A DNA stretch of 64,000 nt from Aminobacter sp. HY435 (GTDB taxonomy: Bacteria; Pseudomonadota; Alphaproteobacteria; Rhizobiales; Rhizobiaceae): NCBI RefSeq assembly GCF_027568395.1, contig NZ_JANKZL010000004.1, positions 248,001 to 312,000 of the forward strand, read 5' to 3'. Within the stretch, counting starts at the first letter, position 1. The number at the start of each line of letters is the position of its first letter. The notes under the pieces are model-generated. The model worked only from the letters and a program-made list of their open reading frames with translations, did no database searches and had not been told where the DNA came from. Shown piece after piece: positions 34,024 through 43,868 of this stretch. A program made the position numbers and the translations under genes.

Positions 34024-34998
34024 CTACGCAGCGCGCCGGCCAAGCGCCTCGGACACCACTGCCACGACACGCTTCGAAGCGCCCCCCATGCGAAACAGAT
34101 GCCCGACCGGCGGAAGCAGCATCGTGGCCGGCCTCAGCGAGAAGCCGTACCGGAACAGTTCGAGCCCTGTGCCCGCCTTGCCGCGGGCTACATGGGACGC
34201 CGCGGACCAGAAAGCAGTCTCGGCAATTCGCTTGATGCCCAGCCGGTGCATCTTGTCGGCTCCGGGCAGTTGCCCCCCATCCAGTGCGAAGAAGCTATCG
34301 AATACGGCCTGACGCTCCCGCAGCAGACGCAACCGATTGCCCCAGGCCGGCTCGGAGATGCTGGTTTCGTGGATCCGTCGAACGGCAAGCGGGGTGTGCA
34401 ATTCCACGACGGACCCTGTTCGAGCCAACCTCAGGACGAGTTGGAAGTCGTCATAAAAGGGCAGCGATGAACAGTAATATCCCACCTGCTTCTGTATCGA
34501 CGTCCGCACCAGGAACGCGTGCGCGGCGACATGCTCGATGGACCGGCAACATCTATCGATGAAACGGGGGCCGTCGGTCGTCGTCCAGTCAGCTTCGTTT
34601 CGGGCAAGTTTGTCCTGCTCCTCTATCGACCGGGTTTCCCGATACACTCCAACGGCGAGGCTTGCCTCGGGATGCCGCTCAAGTGCTTCCACTCCCAGCC
34701 GCAATGCGCCCGGCGAAACCAGGTCGTCCGCGCACAGGATCATGAAATAGTCGGCGCGCGCCAGATCTATCCCTTCGTTGAACGAGCCCTGTGGCCCGAT
34801 GTTCTTGTCGTGGCAGACGATTTCGACACGGCTGTCCGCAACGCCAAGACGACGGGCAACCTCGACGCTGCTGTCTGTGGAAGCGTTGTCGATAATGATT
34901 ACCCTGAGGCCATCGACGTCTTCCGACAGGACGCTAGCCACGCATTGTTCAAGGAAATGTGCATAGTTGTAGCAGGGTATGACCACATCCACGCTCAT
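34024..34998 (-). CDS. GT2-family glycosyltransferase, paralog of 35063-36055
   Basis: 324 aa. GT-A fold: VDVVIPCYNYAHFLEQCVAS, IIDNASTDSSVEVARRLG and the metal-binding YFMILCADDLVSPGAL (DxD-like ADD) are visible. The ATG at 34998 has AAAGG upstream; ATG 35001 is equally placed. The chain aligns through its length with the next gene (VDVVxPCYNY, LIIDNAS, DSRVE, and a matching RRIHETS/RRYHDTR block), so the two arose by duplication. It acts in the cytoplasm on lipid-linked oligosaccharide. Confidence 0.9.
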   Translation of the reverse strand: MSVDVVIPCYNYAHFLEQCVASVLSEDVDGLRVIIIDNASTDSSVEVARRLGVADSRVEIVCHDKNIGPQGSFNEGIDLARADYFMILCADDLVSPGALRLGVEALERHPEASLAVGVYRETRSIEEQDKLARNEADWTTTDGPRFIDRCCRSIEHVAAHAFLVRTSIQKQVGYYCSSLPFYDDFQLVLRLARTGSVVELHTPLAVRRIHETSISEPAWGNRLRLLRERQAVFDSFFALDGGQLPGADKMHRLGIKRIAETAFWSAASHVARGKAGTGLELFRYGFSLRPATMLLPPVGHLFRMGGASKRVVAVVSEALGRRAA

Positions 34999-35062
34999 CA
35001 TCGCACCTTTCCAACAGGTCAGCTCGGTTTGGCGAGTTGTTCAGGGCGCCAATCGCCTTCGC

Positions 35063-36055
35063 TCAAATCCTGTTGCTCCTGGGGGCAACCGCCTCGGACA
35101 GCACCTCGACAGCGCGCCCGAATGGTCGGTCCATCCGAAACAGCCATGAAAGCGGCGGCGTCAGCACCGCATTTGGACGCCAATGGTGGGACAGGCGCAT
35201 GATTTCGATGGCATTGCCCCCATGCCCGCGCAACAGATGCGAAACCGCCGACCAATAGGCATGCTGGCCGAGTCCTCGCCTGACATCCGCGGCCAGCGCT
35301 TCGACGTCCGCAAGTCGCCTGCCCTCATGATCGAAAAAGCTCTTGAATGCCCTTTCGCGCTCGATGAAATCCCGCGCTTGCCGGCTCTGATAATGAACCG
35401 ACATTCGCGTATCGTGATATCGCCGGATTGCCTGGACCTCGGAAATTCTGGCGACGTTTCCAGCGGTTGCAAGGCGCAACCACATCTCGAGATCGTCGGT
35501 ATATGGCAGCGACGGGCGATAGTGACCGATCTGCTTCTGCACCGACGTCCGCCGAACGACGGTATTCGCGCCGATGTGATTGACCGGCATGCGGCATAGC
35601 TGGCGAATGAAAGCCGTTCCGGTCATGGTGGAAACGGCCGGCTGGTCCGAGCCCAATCCCGGCATCCCGGCAGCGCCCCCCGCTTCGAGGCGGCCTTCGT
35701 CTCCGTGGGCAAAGCAGATGCTGGGATCGTTGTCGAGAACGGCGACCGCGCGCCCAAGCGCTCCAGGCGCAAGCATATCGTCAGCGTCGAGGATGAGCAT
35801 GTAGTCGCCCGAAGCCAGGTCTATTCCCTCGTTGTAGCTGTATGTGGCGCCGCGATTGACAGAGTGCGCCACGACCTCGACCCTGCTGTCGCGTGCAGCC
35901 ATCTTCCGCGCGATATCCAGGCTATCGTCCTGCGACGCGTTGTCGATGATCAACACGCGCAAGTCGACGCCACGCTGGTCGAGCACACTGGTTACGCAGT
36001 CGCCGATGAAGCGCCCGTAGTTGTAGCATGGAACCACCACATCGACGCTTGCCAT
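35063..36055 (-). CDS. GT2-family glycosyltransferase, paralog of 34024-34998
   Basis: 330 aa. It carries the same GT-A signature: VDVVVPCYNYGRFIGDCVTS, LIIDNASQDDSLDIARKM and the metal site YMLILDADDMLAPGALGRAV. A perfect GGAGGAG lies before the ATG at 36055 (the longer TTG start at 36067 is rejected). The C-terminal part has ALEWWLRLA-type text (DDLEMWLRLATAGNVARISE) and the RRYHDTR block. It lies 64 nt before its paralog; the pair may transfer two residues of the repeat unit. Confidence 0.9.
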   Translation of the reverse strand: MASVDVVVPCYNYGRFIGDCVTSVLDQRGVDLRVLIIDNASQDDSLDIARKMAARDSRVEVVAHSVNRGATYSYNEGIDLASGDYMLILDADDMLAPGALGRAVAVLDNDPSICFAHGDEGRLEAGGAAGMPGLGSDQPAVSTMTGTAFIRQLCRMPVNHIGANTVVRRTSVQKQIGHYRPSLPYTDDLEMWLRLATAGNVARISEVQAIRRYHDTRMSVHYQSRQARDFIERERAFKSFFDHEGRRLADVEALAADVRRGLGQHAYWSAVSHLLRGHGGNAIEIMRLSHHWRPNAVLTPPLSWLFRMDRPFGRAVEVLSEAVAPRSNRI

Positions 36056-36340
36056 TGGCTCCTCCAAGTTCGGGCTGCTTGCCGGCGCGGCAGCTCATTT
36101 CTGAACACGCTGAGCATAGTGTGCGAACGATGGCGTGGCGCGTCACCTGATGGGATGAAACGTGGCACGCCTATTGGCTAGGGTCCGGTTGCGGCCTGGA
36201 ATGAAATGCCCGTCGCTACGCCAAATGATGCACTGTAGCTGCAGTGACCAGTACCGTAATCTTCTCGACGACGAACGTCATTGAGTTGCATTCCAACGAT
36301 GTTGGGGCGCGTCAACCAGATGCCTGCTGCGGAGGGGTCC

Positions 36341-37270
36341 ATGTCGGCCTTGTTCATCGATGCGAAACTCGGCGACGAAGCGCGCCGCCACCGGCTCTAT
36401 TCAGGAGATATTTTCATCTTTTCGTCGACCGATGCGACGGAGGCATTGATCCAGCTGGCCCGCACAATGCTTGAGCAGGCATTCGCGCCGCATGATCCAT
36501 GTTCGATTCACAAGCACAAGTCGGCGGAAGAAGTCGCCGATATCCTGGCCAAGGTGAAGCCGGCCTTCATCCATCATCCGGAATGCAAGCGCCTGATCCC
36601 GCTGATCATGCGGGAGCGCGGCATCGATCTCGAAAAACTCTATTTCGACGTGCCGCGCATGCGGTCGGCCTACCCTTCGCACTTCCTGTCGTCGGGCATC
36701 GCCTATGCGTTTCATCCGCATCGCGACACCTGGTATTCGGCGCCAATGTGCCAGATCAACTGGTGGCTGCCGATCTACCCGGTCGACCCCAACAACGCGA
36801 TGGGCTTCTATCCCGATTATTTCGACGTGCCGGTGAAGAACAACTCCGAAATCTACAACTACTACGAATGGAACACCAAGAACCGTGCCACGGCGGCCCA
36901 GCACGTCAAGAGCGACACGCGCGAGCAGCCGAAGCCCCAGCAGCAGTTGCAGGGACAATCGCTGCGATACCTGCCGCCGCCCGGAGGGATGATCGCCTTC
37001 TCCGGCGCCCAACTGCATGAAACGGTGCCCAATACCACCGACATGGCGCGCTACAGCATCGATTTCCGGACCGTTCACATAGATGATGTCGCCGCGCGCC
37101 ATGGTGCCGCCAACGTCGATACGCGCGCCACCGGGACCACCATGCGCGACTATGTTTGCGCCGCCGACGGACAAAGCCCGCTGCCTGAGGAACTGGTTCG
37201 GATGTATGACGACGGCACGGCGACGGACGACAAGATCCTGCGCTTCGGCGATCGGCTGGCGACGGCCTGA
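36341..37270 (+). CDS. Phytanoyl-CoA-dioxygenase-like / 2-oxoglutarate-Fe(II) oxygenase-like protein
   Basis: 309 aa. The putative iron triad is H127-x-D129 (FHPHRDTWYSAP) and H226 in GAQLHETVPN, with R237 (RYSIDFR) placed to bind 2-oxoglutarate. MCQINWWLPIYPVDPNNAMG is a typical jelly-roll loop. The ATG at 36341 has a strong GGAGGGG 3 nt upstream. A hydroxylase or desaturase acting on a sugar, lipid or amino-acid substituent is possible; the substrate is unknown. It stands alone between divergent glycosyltransferase genes in the polysaccharide locus, which suggests repeat-unit modification. Confidence 0.8.
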   Translation: MSALFIDAKLGDEARRHRLYSGDIFIFSSTDATEALIQLARTMLEQAFAPHDPCSIHKHKSAEEVADILAKVKPAFIHHPECKRLIPLIMRERGIDLEKLYFDVPRMRSAYPSHFLSSGIAYAFHPHRDTWYSAPMCQINWWLPIYPVDPNNAMGFYPDYFDVPVKNNSEIYNYYEWNTKNRATAAQHVKSDTREQPKPQQQLQGQSLRYLPPPGGMIAFSGAQLHETVPNTTDMARYSIDFRTVHIDDVAARHGAANVDTRATGTTMRDYVCAADGQSPLPEELVRMYDDGTATDDKILRFGDRLATA

Positions 37271-37294
37271 CGCCAAGCCCTTTGCAGGCTCTCG

Positions 37295-38512
37295 CTACTG
37301 CGCCATTGCCTGCCCGTCCACCTTGGCCATCAGCTCGAGATAGATCTCGGCAATGCCGCGCCAGCTGTATTCCGCGGCGCGGATGTGGCCCGCCGCGACA
37401 AGTGCCTCGCGCATCTGCGGCTTCACCTGCAGACGGCGCACGGCATCGGCCCAGCCATCGATATCGTCGGGGTCGGCGTAAAGTGCTGCGTCGCCGCAAA
37501 TCTCCGGCAGGCACGGCGAGGTCGACGCCACGACAGGGCATCCGCTCGCCATCGCTTCGACTGCCGGCAGGCCGAAGCCTTCGATGCGCGAGGGAAACAA
37601 AAAGCACAAAGCGCCGATCAGCGCCTTCTTGAAATCGTCGTCGCTGATCCGGCCCAACAGCCTGATGTTCTGCGGCACGGGGCGTTCGATCCTGCCCAAC
37701 GCATCCTCGGCAGCGTCGCCCGCCATCCACAGGTCGAGCCCCATGCCGTCGAGCACGGTGGCAAGGCGCACCAGCAGCTCGAGATTCTTGTATCCCTGGT
37801 CGCGGCCAAGGCAAAACACATAGGCTCTTCCGGTCGTTGGAGCCAGCGTCGAACGACTGGCATCCCAGCGCCTGGCGTGGTCGCTGCCATTGTAGGTGAC
37901 GGTGATCTTGTCGGCCGGTGCGATGCCATGGCTGGCGAGGTGGTCGCGCGACAGCTGCGAGACCGTGGTGATGTGCGCGGCGCGCCGGCCAAGCGCCGGC
38001 AGGATCAGGCGATGTGCCAGGCGGAAACCCAGCCCATAGCTTTCCGGCATCAGCCTTGTGTGCAGATCGTGGATGCAGGCGATCTGCCGCCTGACAGCCA
38101 CCGGCGCCAGATTGCAGAAGCTGAGCAGCCCGCCCGGCACGTGGCGAGGCAACTGCATCTGGACCCAGAATTGCGGCAGGCGCGGCCTTTTGTATTCGGG
38201 CACGACCAGCGTGCCGATGACCCTGAGGCCCAGATCGACCGGCCGGGGGGCAACGACGTCAAGCTCAAGGTCGCGTGCCAGCGGGTGGCCCTGCGCCATC
38301 AGCGCGTCCAGCGCAGCGGTGACCTCGCGTGCGTAGCGCGCCACGCCATTCGGATTCAGCGTGACAAAATCGCCATTGATGCTCCAGCGCCTGACCTGGC
38401 GGGGCAAGCTCTTATCCGTGGCAGAAGCATCCACCCCGCGCTGCCGCGGCGGCATGGCGATGACGTTGCTCGCTTCGACCGTCGCTCGTGGCGCGGCACG
38501 CTCCGGGTCCAT
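37295..38512 (-). CDS. GT4-family glycosyltransferase, paralog of 38765-39898
   Basis: 405 aa. The N-terminal WSINGDFVTLNPNGVARYAREV and the C-terminal FPSRIEGFGLPAVEAMASGC (E-x7-E) are GT4 features. The first 40 residues before WSING are extra and poorly conserved, so the true start may be later. It is transcribed towards the oxygenase gene and diverges from its paralog across a 252-nt gap. The sugar is unknown. Confidence 0.88.
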   Translation of the reverse strand: MDPERAAPRATVEASNVIAMPPRQRGVDASATDKSLPRQVRRWSINGDFVTLNPNGVARYAREVTAALDALMAQGHPLARDLELDVVAPRPVDLGLRVIGTLVVPEYKRPRLPQFWVQMQLPRHVPGGLLSFCNLAPVAVRRQIACIHDLHTRLMPESYGLGFRLAHRLILPALGRRAAHITTVSQLSRDHLASHGIAPADKITVTYNGSDHARRWDASRSTLAPTTGRAYVFCLGRDQGYKNLELLVRLATVLDGMGLDLWMAGDAAEDALGRIERPVPQNIRLLGRISDDDFKKALIGALCFLFPSRIEGFGLPAVEAMASGCPVVASTSPCLPEICGDAALYADPDDIDGWADAVRRLQVKPQMREALVAAGHIRAAEYSWRGIAEIYLELMAKVDGQAMAQ

Positions 38513-38764
38513 TGGATCGGCATCTCCAGGACAAGCGGCGTGGTGTCGCCGCCATCAATCTGGACCGTAACATTGTGCGGGCGTCGCGCGGTTTTACACG
38601 ATGGAGGTAGGCGCATACTCCTTCGGATAGACCGCCCGCATTGTGGTGCGCCGTATTGCTGACACCGCCGCCATGCGCCGTCCCAATGGTCGAAATGACG
38701 GGCCGGCGGGTCGGAGGCAAGGTGCTCTTCACAGACTTTCCGACGTCAGACGATCGAGGATCAT

Positions 38765-39898
38765 GTGAGAAGGCACTGGGCCATCAACGGCCGCTTCCTT
38801 GCCCAGCCATTGACCGGCGTGCAGCGCTATGCGCGCGAGATCGTCCGCGCCATGGATCGGCTGTTGGCCCGTCATCCCGGCATAGCCAGCCATCTAGACC
38901 TCGAGGTGCTGATGCCGCCGGATGCGGTCGACGACCTCGCCCTCACCGCCATCCCCTCGCGCCGCATCGGCAGGTTCGGCGGCCACCCCTGGGAGCAGGC
39001 GATCCTGCCCGCCAGCGTCACCGGCGGGCTGCTCAGCCTGTGCAACACCGGGCCGGTGCTGGCGGGCAAGCACATCGTCTGCATTCACGACGCCAACACG
39101 CGCAACTTCCCGCAAAGTTATTCGCCGTCGTTTCGCGCGCTCTATCGCTCGCTGCTGCCGGCGCTGGCGCGCAGTGCCGAATGTATCGCAACCGTCTCCC
39201 ACTATTCGGCCGGTGAGCTGGCCCGGCACCAGATTTGCCGGGCAAGCAAGATCTTCGTCGCCTCCAATGGGCACGAGCACGCCACCCAATGGAAGGCAGA
39301 GCATTCCTTGCGGACGCAGATGGCCGCGGGGCCGGACACGATCGTTCTGCTAGGCAGTGCGGCCCCCCACAAGAACGCCAAGCTGGTTGTTGGCATGGCC
39401 AACCAGTTGCAGGCGGCGGGCTTCAAGATCGCCGTTGCCGGCATTTCCGATCCACGCGTCTTCAAGGCAACGGCAATCGCCGAGGCAACCAACGTGTTTT
39501 GGCTCGGACGACTTTCCGACAATGCGCTGGCAGCCCTGTTGCACGACTCGATGTGTCTCGCCTTCCCGTCATTCGAGGAGGGTTTCGGACTGCCGCCACT
39601 CGAGGCCATGGTCGTCGGTTGTCCGGTTGTGGCGTCCGATCGGGCAAGCCTGCCCGAAATCTGCGGAGACGCGGCACTTTATGCCTCGCCCAACAACCCG
39701 GCGGCATGGTTCGACCGGTTCATGGAACTCCGGGTGGCGCCGCTGGCTCGGCTCGACATGATCGCTCGCGGCTGGGCGCGCACCTCGCGGTACCGGTGGG
39801 ACACCTCGGCGGAGCTCTATCTTCTGGCGATGCTGGAGTCGGATGGCTTGCAGCACGACGAGCGCGAGAGCGCCATCGAAAGGGAAATCATCCGATAG
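38765..39898 (+). CDS. GT4-family glycosyltransferase, paralog of 37295-38512
   Basis: 377 aa. The start is a GTG at 38765 with GAGGA 5 nt upstream. WAINGRFLAQPLTGVQRYAR mirrors the paralog, and the donor site reads FPSFEEGFGLPPLEAMVVGC. LLGSAAPHKNAKLV is the usual hinge segment. The last codons overlap the convergent GT4 gene at 39888-39898 by 11 nt. Confidence 0.88.
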   Translation: MRRHWAINGRFLAQPLTGVQRYAREIVRAMDRLLARHPGIASHLDLEVLMPPDAVDDLALTAIPSRRIGRFGGHPWEQAILPASVTGGLLSLCNTGPVLAGKHIVCIHDANTRNFPQSYSPSFRALYRSLLPALARSAECIATVSHYSAGELARHQICRASKIFVASNGHEHATQWKAEHSLRTQMAAGPDTIVLLGSAAPHKNAKLVVGMANQLQAAGFKIAVAGISDPRVFKATAIAEATNVFWLGRLSDNALAALLHDSMCLAFPSFEEGFGLPPLEAMVVGCPVVASDRASLPEICGDAALYASPNNPAAWFDRFMELRVAPLARLDMIARGWARTSRYRWDTSAELYLLAMLESDGLQHDERESAIEREIIR

Positions 39899-41120
39899 CC
39901 GCGTGAAGCGATTGCACGTGGCCTACCGCATCCATCAGTTCCCGGTCGAAGCGCTCTTCCGAAAAGCGCTCGCTGTTCTCCCGACATGCCTGGGGGGTGA
40001 TCGCCGCGCCTTTGTCTTCGAAATGGCCGACAGCTTCCTTCAGGGCTGCCACAGTCTGCCGGCCGAACAGCACGCCGGTCGGCGCATTCGAAACGCCGAG
40101 GCGCTGTACGATATCGGTTGCCCCGCCGCGCCCGAAGGCGATCAGCGGCGTGCCGCATGCCTGCGACTCCGCCAATGCAATGCCGAAATCCTCGCACCCG
40201 GCGAACACCATGGCGCGCGCTTCGGCGATCGTGCGGACATATTCGCGCCGCGGCAGATAACCGGAGAAGGTGACGTTCGGTCCTGCCAGCGCTCTGAGTT
40301 TGGCCGACTGTTGCCCCTCGCCGACCACGACGAGGCGCCGCGAAGGCATTTCGTTGAACGCCTGGATCACCAGGTCGGTGCGCTTGTAGGGGGCGAGGAA
40401 GGAGGCCGAGACGTAATAGTCGTCCTTGTCGGATACGACATCCAGTTCGCCGAGCGGAACCGGCGGAAACACGACGCGGGCGTCGCGGCCATAGATATGC
40501 TTGATCCTCGACCTGACATAGTTCGAGTTTGCCAGCATCAGGTCCGGCCCATGTGCGGTGCGCGTGTCCCATTCCCTCAGCCGGTGCAGCATGTAGCGAA
40601 AAAGCGTACCCTTCGGCCCATAGCCGAGCTTGCCCTGTTCGAGATAGGAAAACTGCTCGTCCCAGGCATAGCGCACCGGGCTGTGCACATAACACAGATG
40701 CGGCTGGTCCGGCCGCGTGATGACACCACGCGCGAACGCAGCCGACGACGAGATCACGGCATCATACCCGGTGACGTCGAACTGCTCGATCAGGAAAGGA
40801 CAGAGGAAAAACAGCGACCGGTAGAATTTCTTGACCATCGGCAGCCGGTTGGCAACCGAGGTGTGAAACTGGATGTCGCGAAAATACTGGTCCTTGATCT
40901 CCGCCGGCAGGAAGTCGAACAGCGTGAAGACATCGGCATTGGGGAACTGCCGGCAGATTTGCGCCAGGACCCGCTCTCCGCCCCTGAAGTCAGGGCACCA
41001 GTCATGGATGATCGCAACGCGGCTTCCGGGCGCGAAGCTTGCCTGCGGCAGCAGCCCAGCCGGCGTGCTGCCGGTCATCTCGGCAGCCGTCACCAGTTCG
41101 GTCGGCTTTGCATGGCGCAT
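39888..41120 (-). CDS. GT4-family glycosyltransferase (mannosyltransferase-like)
   Basis: 410 aa. RVAIIHDWCPDFRGGERVLA near residue 35 is the WbaZ/ExpC-type acceptor domain start, with LCYVHSPVRYAWDE and a C-terminal GCEDFGIALAESQACGTPLI donor loop; the E-to-Asp replacement (EDFG) is characteristic of this mannosyltransferase subgroup. An N-terminal extension of about 34 residues precedes the domain. The ATG at 41120 is chosen over GTG 41123. It shares the 41121-41363 divergent space with the GT2 gene. Confidence 0.88.
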   Translation of the reverse strand: MRHAKPTELVTAAEMTGSTPAGLLPQASFAPGSRVAIIHDWCPDFRGGERVLAQICRQFPNADVFTLFDFLPAEIKDQYFRDIQFHTSVANRLPMVKKFYRSLFFLCPFLIEQFDVTGYDAVISSSAAFARGVITRPDQPHLCYVHSPVRYAWDEQFSYLEQGKLGYGPKGTLFRYMLHRLREWDTRTAHGPDLMLANSNYVRSRIKHIYGRDARVVFPPVPLGELDVVSDKDDYYVSASFLAPYKRTDLVIQAFNEMPSRRLVVVGEGQQSAKLRALAGPNVTFSGYLPRREYVRTIAEARAMVFAGCEDFGIALAESQACGTPLIAFGRGGATDIVQRLGVSNAPTGVLFGRQTVAALKEAVGHFEDKGAAITPQACRENSERFSEERFDRELMDAVGHVQSLHAAIG

Positions 41121-41363
41121 CACTGTCGATCCCGCTTGTCCGGGCCAGTGTCCGATTGCGGCACTGGCCCAGCAAGCTGGCCATCGGGGTGGCGCGACTT
41201 CCTACCCCAACGGTTATTCCGTCTACCCCAGCCATACCTCTAACGGCGCATCGCACTGACAGACCGCCCCTTTTATGCAAGCTGTTCCCGGTCACCTCAG
41301 GGGCTAGGGTCGGAACGGATGAATCCGCCTGCCGTCACGGTGGATCTCTGCAAAGGATTGCAG

Positions 41364-42233
41364 ATGAAACTCGTCGTAGCGATAGCCACGCTTGGCCGCC
41401 CGGAGCAGCTGTCGCGGCTGATCGCGCATCTCGGATGGCAAACGCGGCTGCCCGACGAAGTGATCGTCTCGGCGCCCGATGCGAGCCATGTGGGCGAGGT
41501 TCAGTGCGAAAGCTTTCCGGTCACGACCGTCTTCGGCGCGAAAGGCCTGTGCGCGCAGCGCAACACTGCGCTGGACCGGGTCGGCAGCGACTTCGACATC
41601 ATCACCTTCCTGGATGACGACTTCGTGCCCGCCGACGACTATCTGGCGCGCGTCGATGCAGCCTTCGCCGCCAATGCGGACTGGGCGGTTGTCATGGGCC
41701 ACGCCATCATGGACGGTGCTCGCAATGCCGGCCACAGCTGGCAGGACGCGACGGAGGCTCTCGTCAATGCCAGGGCCAATCCCGCCGAGCATAGCGTTTC
41801 CGATCATGTCGGCGCCTATGGTTGCAACATGTCGATCCGGGCAGCGATGATTGGCGACCTGCGTTTCGACGAACGCCTTGTGCTCTACGGCTGGCAGGAA
41901 GACATCGACTTCACCAGCCAGTTGAGGGCGAAGGGCCGCGTCGTCGGCGTATCGTCGATCGTCGGCGTCCATCTCGGCCTCAAGGCCGGGCGGGTCAGCG
42001 GCGTGCGGTTCGGCTATTCGCAGGTCGTCAACCCGGTCTACCTGATCCGCAAGGGCACCGTGCCGGCGACATTCGCCGTGCCGCTGATGGCACGCAACAT
42101 CGCCGCCAACATCGCCCGCAGCCTTCGGCCGGAAACCTATATCGACCGTCGAGGTCGCCTGCGCGGCAACATGATGGCTGTGGCCCACGTCCTGACTGGA
42201 CGCATCGAGCCCGAATACATCCTGAGAATCTAG
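41364..42233 (+). CDS. GT2-family glycosyltransferase
   Basis: 289 aa. GT-A fold: MKLVVAIATLGRPEQLSRLI, the metal-binding IITFLDDDFVPADDYL, and the late YGWQEDIDFTSQL (ED acidic block). The ATG at 41364 has AAAGGA 9 nt upstream; an in-frame start at 41319 has none. It is followed after 11 nt by the outer-membrane export gene, so both are one unit. Confidence 0.9.
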   Translation: MKLVVAIATLGRPEQLSRLIAHLGWQTRLPDEVIVSAPDASHVGEVQCESFPVTTVFGAKGLCAQRNTALDRVGSDFDIITFLDDDFVPADDYLARVDAAFAANADWAVVMGHAIMDGARNAGHSWQDATEALVNARANPAEHSVSDHVGAYGCNMSIRAAMIGDLRFDERLVLYGWQEDIDFTSQLRAKGRVVGVSSIVGVHLGLKAGRVSGVRFGYSQVVNPVYLIRKGTVPATFAVPLMARNIAANIARSLRPETYIDRRGRLRGNMMAVAHVLTGRIEPEYILRI

Positions 42234-42244
42234 GAGTACGCGAC

Positions 42245-43660
42245 GTGGACGCTAAGGCAAAGCTTGGACAGGAAATGGCGGCCCGGGGACACCTTCGTCT
42301 GAAAGTGCTCGCCGCCTCGGCGGCAATGGTCATGCTGGGCATGGGCGCGCTGCCAGCCAGCGCCGGCGAGTATCTGCTTGGTCCGCAAGACAAGGTACGC
42401 CTCAAGATCTACGAATGGCGCGCGTCACGCGACAGCATATTTGAATGGACCGCCCTGAACGACCAGTTCACCGTCGGGGCCGACGGCAACATGTCGCTTC
42501 CCTTCGTCGGCTCGATCAACGCCGCGGGCACCGCACCGGGAGCGCTCGGCGCGTCCATCGGCAGGCTGCTGATGGAGCGCATGGGGCTGGGCCGCGCGCC
42601 CGACGTCGCCGTCGAGGTCGTGCAATTCAGGCCCTTCTACGTCGTTGGCCAGGTCAAGAATGCCGGCGAGTTTCCCTACCGCCCCGGCCTGACTGTGCTC
42701 CAGGCGCTCAGCATTGCCGGCGGGCTCCAGACGCGCGAGGAAAGGACCGACCGTCTCGAGCGCGAGGTCATTTCCGGCAGGGGAGATCTCAACCTTCTGG
42801 CATTGGCTGGCACCAATCTTCTTGCGCGCAAAGCGCGCCTGCAGGCGGAGCTCGCCAATGCAGACGACATCGCCTTTCCGGAAGCGCTGACGCGCCGCGC
42901 CGGTGAGAGCGCGGTGGCGTTGGCGATGGAGCAGGAAAAGCTGGTCTTTACCGCTCGCAAGGACGGGATGAGAACGCAATTGCAGGCACTCAACGGCCTC
43001 AAGGAGTTCCTGCAGAAGGAGCAGACGTCGCTCGAAGCCCAGCTGGCCCTCTACGACGAGCAGATCGAGTTGGTGAAAAAGGAACTGACCGGCGTATCGA
43101 CGCTGGTCGACAAGGGGCTGTCAGCTGCGCCTAGGGAAATTGCCCTCGAACGCGCCCTCGCCCAGGTTCGCAGCGATCGGCTGGCTGCCGAAACGGCCGT
43201 TTTCCGGGCCAGGCAGGAGATCAGCCGTACAGATGTTTCCATCCTCGATGTCAGCAACAGGCACACCACCGAGGTTTCGGAGTCTCTGCGCGAGACACAG
43301 GCCCAGATGAACGAAGTCTCGCGCAAGGCAGATACCGCCATGCAGATGCTGCGCGATTCAGAAATCACGGCGCCTCGCCTGCTCGCCATGCGCAACCGCA
43401 ACGAAGAAGCCGAGCCGATCTATGTGCTGATGCGCACCACGCCTGAAGGCAAATCGACAGAAATCCCGGCCACCGAGGCCACGCAAATCGAACCTGGCGA
43501 CACCGTCAAGATCAAGATCCCCCTGCCAAAGCTCGATGAAGGTGGACTGTCTCTGCTGTCGGAAAGCCAGGAGCCCGGCCTGCCCCTTGCATCACAGCCT
43601 GATGACCCCGCTACCGGGCTAGATCCGGAACAAATGGCGACGACCTCCAGTACCCAATAG
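42245..43660 (+). CDS. Polysaccharide export outer-membrane protein (OPX, ExoF/GumB-like)
   Basis: 471 aa. The start is a GTG at 42245 with TAGGAG 8 nt upstream. A signal peptide ends at about residue 41 (ALPASAGEY). A poly-export domain follows (YLLGPQDKVRLKIYEW ... VGSINAAG), then a SLBB-like unit (FRPFYVVGQVKNAGEFPYRPGL), then about 190 residues of coiled coil (EQTSLEAQLALYDEQIELV), as in rhizobial ExoF. A second SLBB-like stretch lies near the C-terminus (EPGDTVKIKIPLP). It would form the outer-membrane/periplasmic exit with the ExoP-like protein. Confidence 0.9.
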   Translation: MDAKAKLGQEMAARGHLRLKVLAASAAMVMLGMGALPASAGEYLLGPQDKVRLKIYEWRASRDSIFEWTALNDQFTVGADGNMSLPFVGSINAAGTAPGALGASIGRLLMERMGLGRAPDVAVEVVQFRPFYVVGQVKNAGEFPYRPGLTVLQALSIAGGLQTREERTDRLEREVISGRGDLNLLALAGTNLLARKARLQAELANADDIAFPEALTRRAGESAVALAMEQEKLVFTARKDGMRTQLQALNGLKEFLQKEQTSLEAQLALYDEQIELVKKELTGVSTLVDKGLSAAPREIALERALAQVRSDRLAAETAVFRARQEISRTDVSILDVSNRHTTEVSESLRETQAQMNEVSRKADTAMQMLRDSEITAPRLLAMRNRNEEAEPIYVLMRTTPEGKSTEIPATEATQIEPGDTVKIKIPLPKLDEGGLSLLSESQEPGLPLASQPDDPATGLDPEQMATTSSTQ

Positions 43661-43868
43661 CCGCTTCGCCATCCGTGGCAGCCCACGCCAGCCCCGCTGG
43701 CGTGGGCTGTTCGCGCGTTCAGCAGGCCAAAATGTGCCCTACATCACACAGCTCCCTCCTCTTGCGAGGTGAGAAAGCCATCAGCACCCTGTTCAGGCGA
43801 CATCGACCGATGTTTCAATGCAGGGCGGGCCTGGGCATGATTCGCCTCAGCCGAAGGAGCGAACGCAC

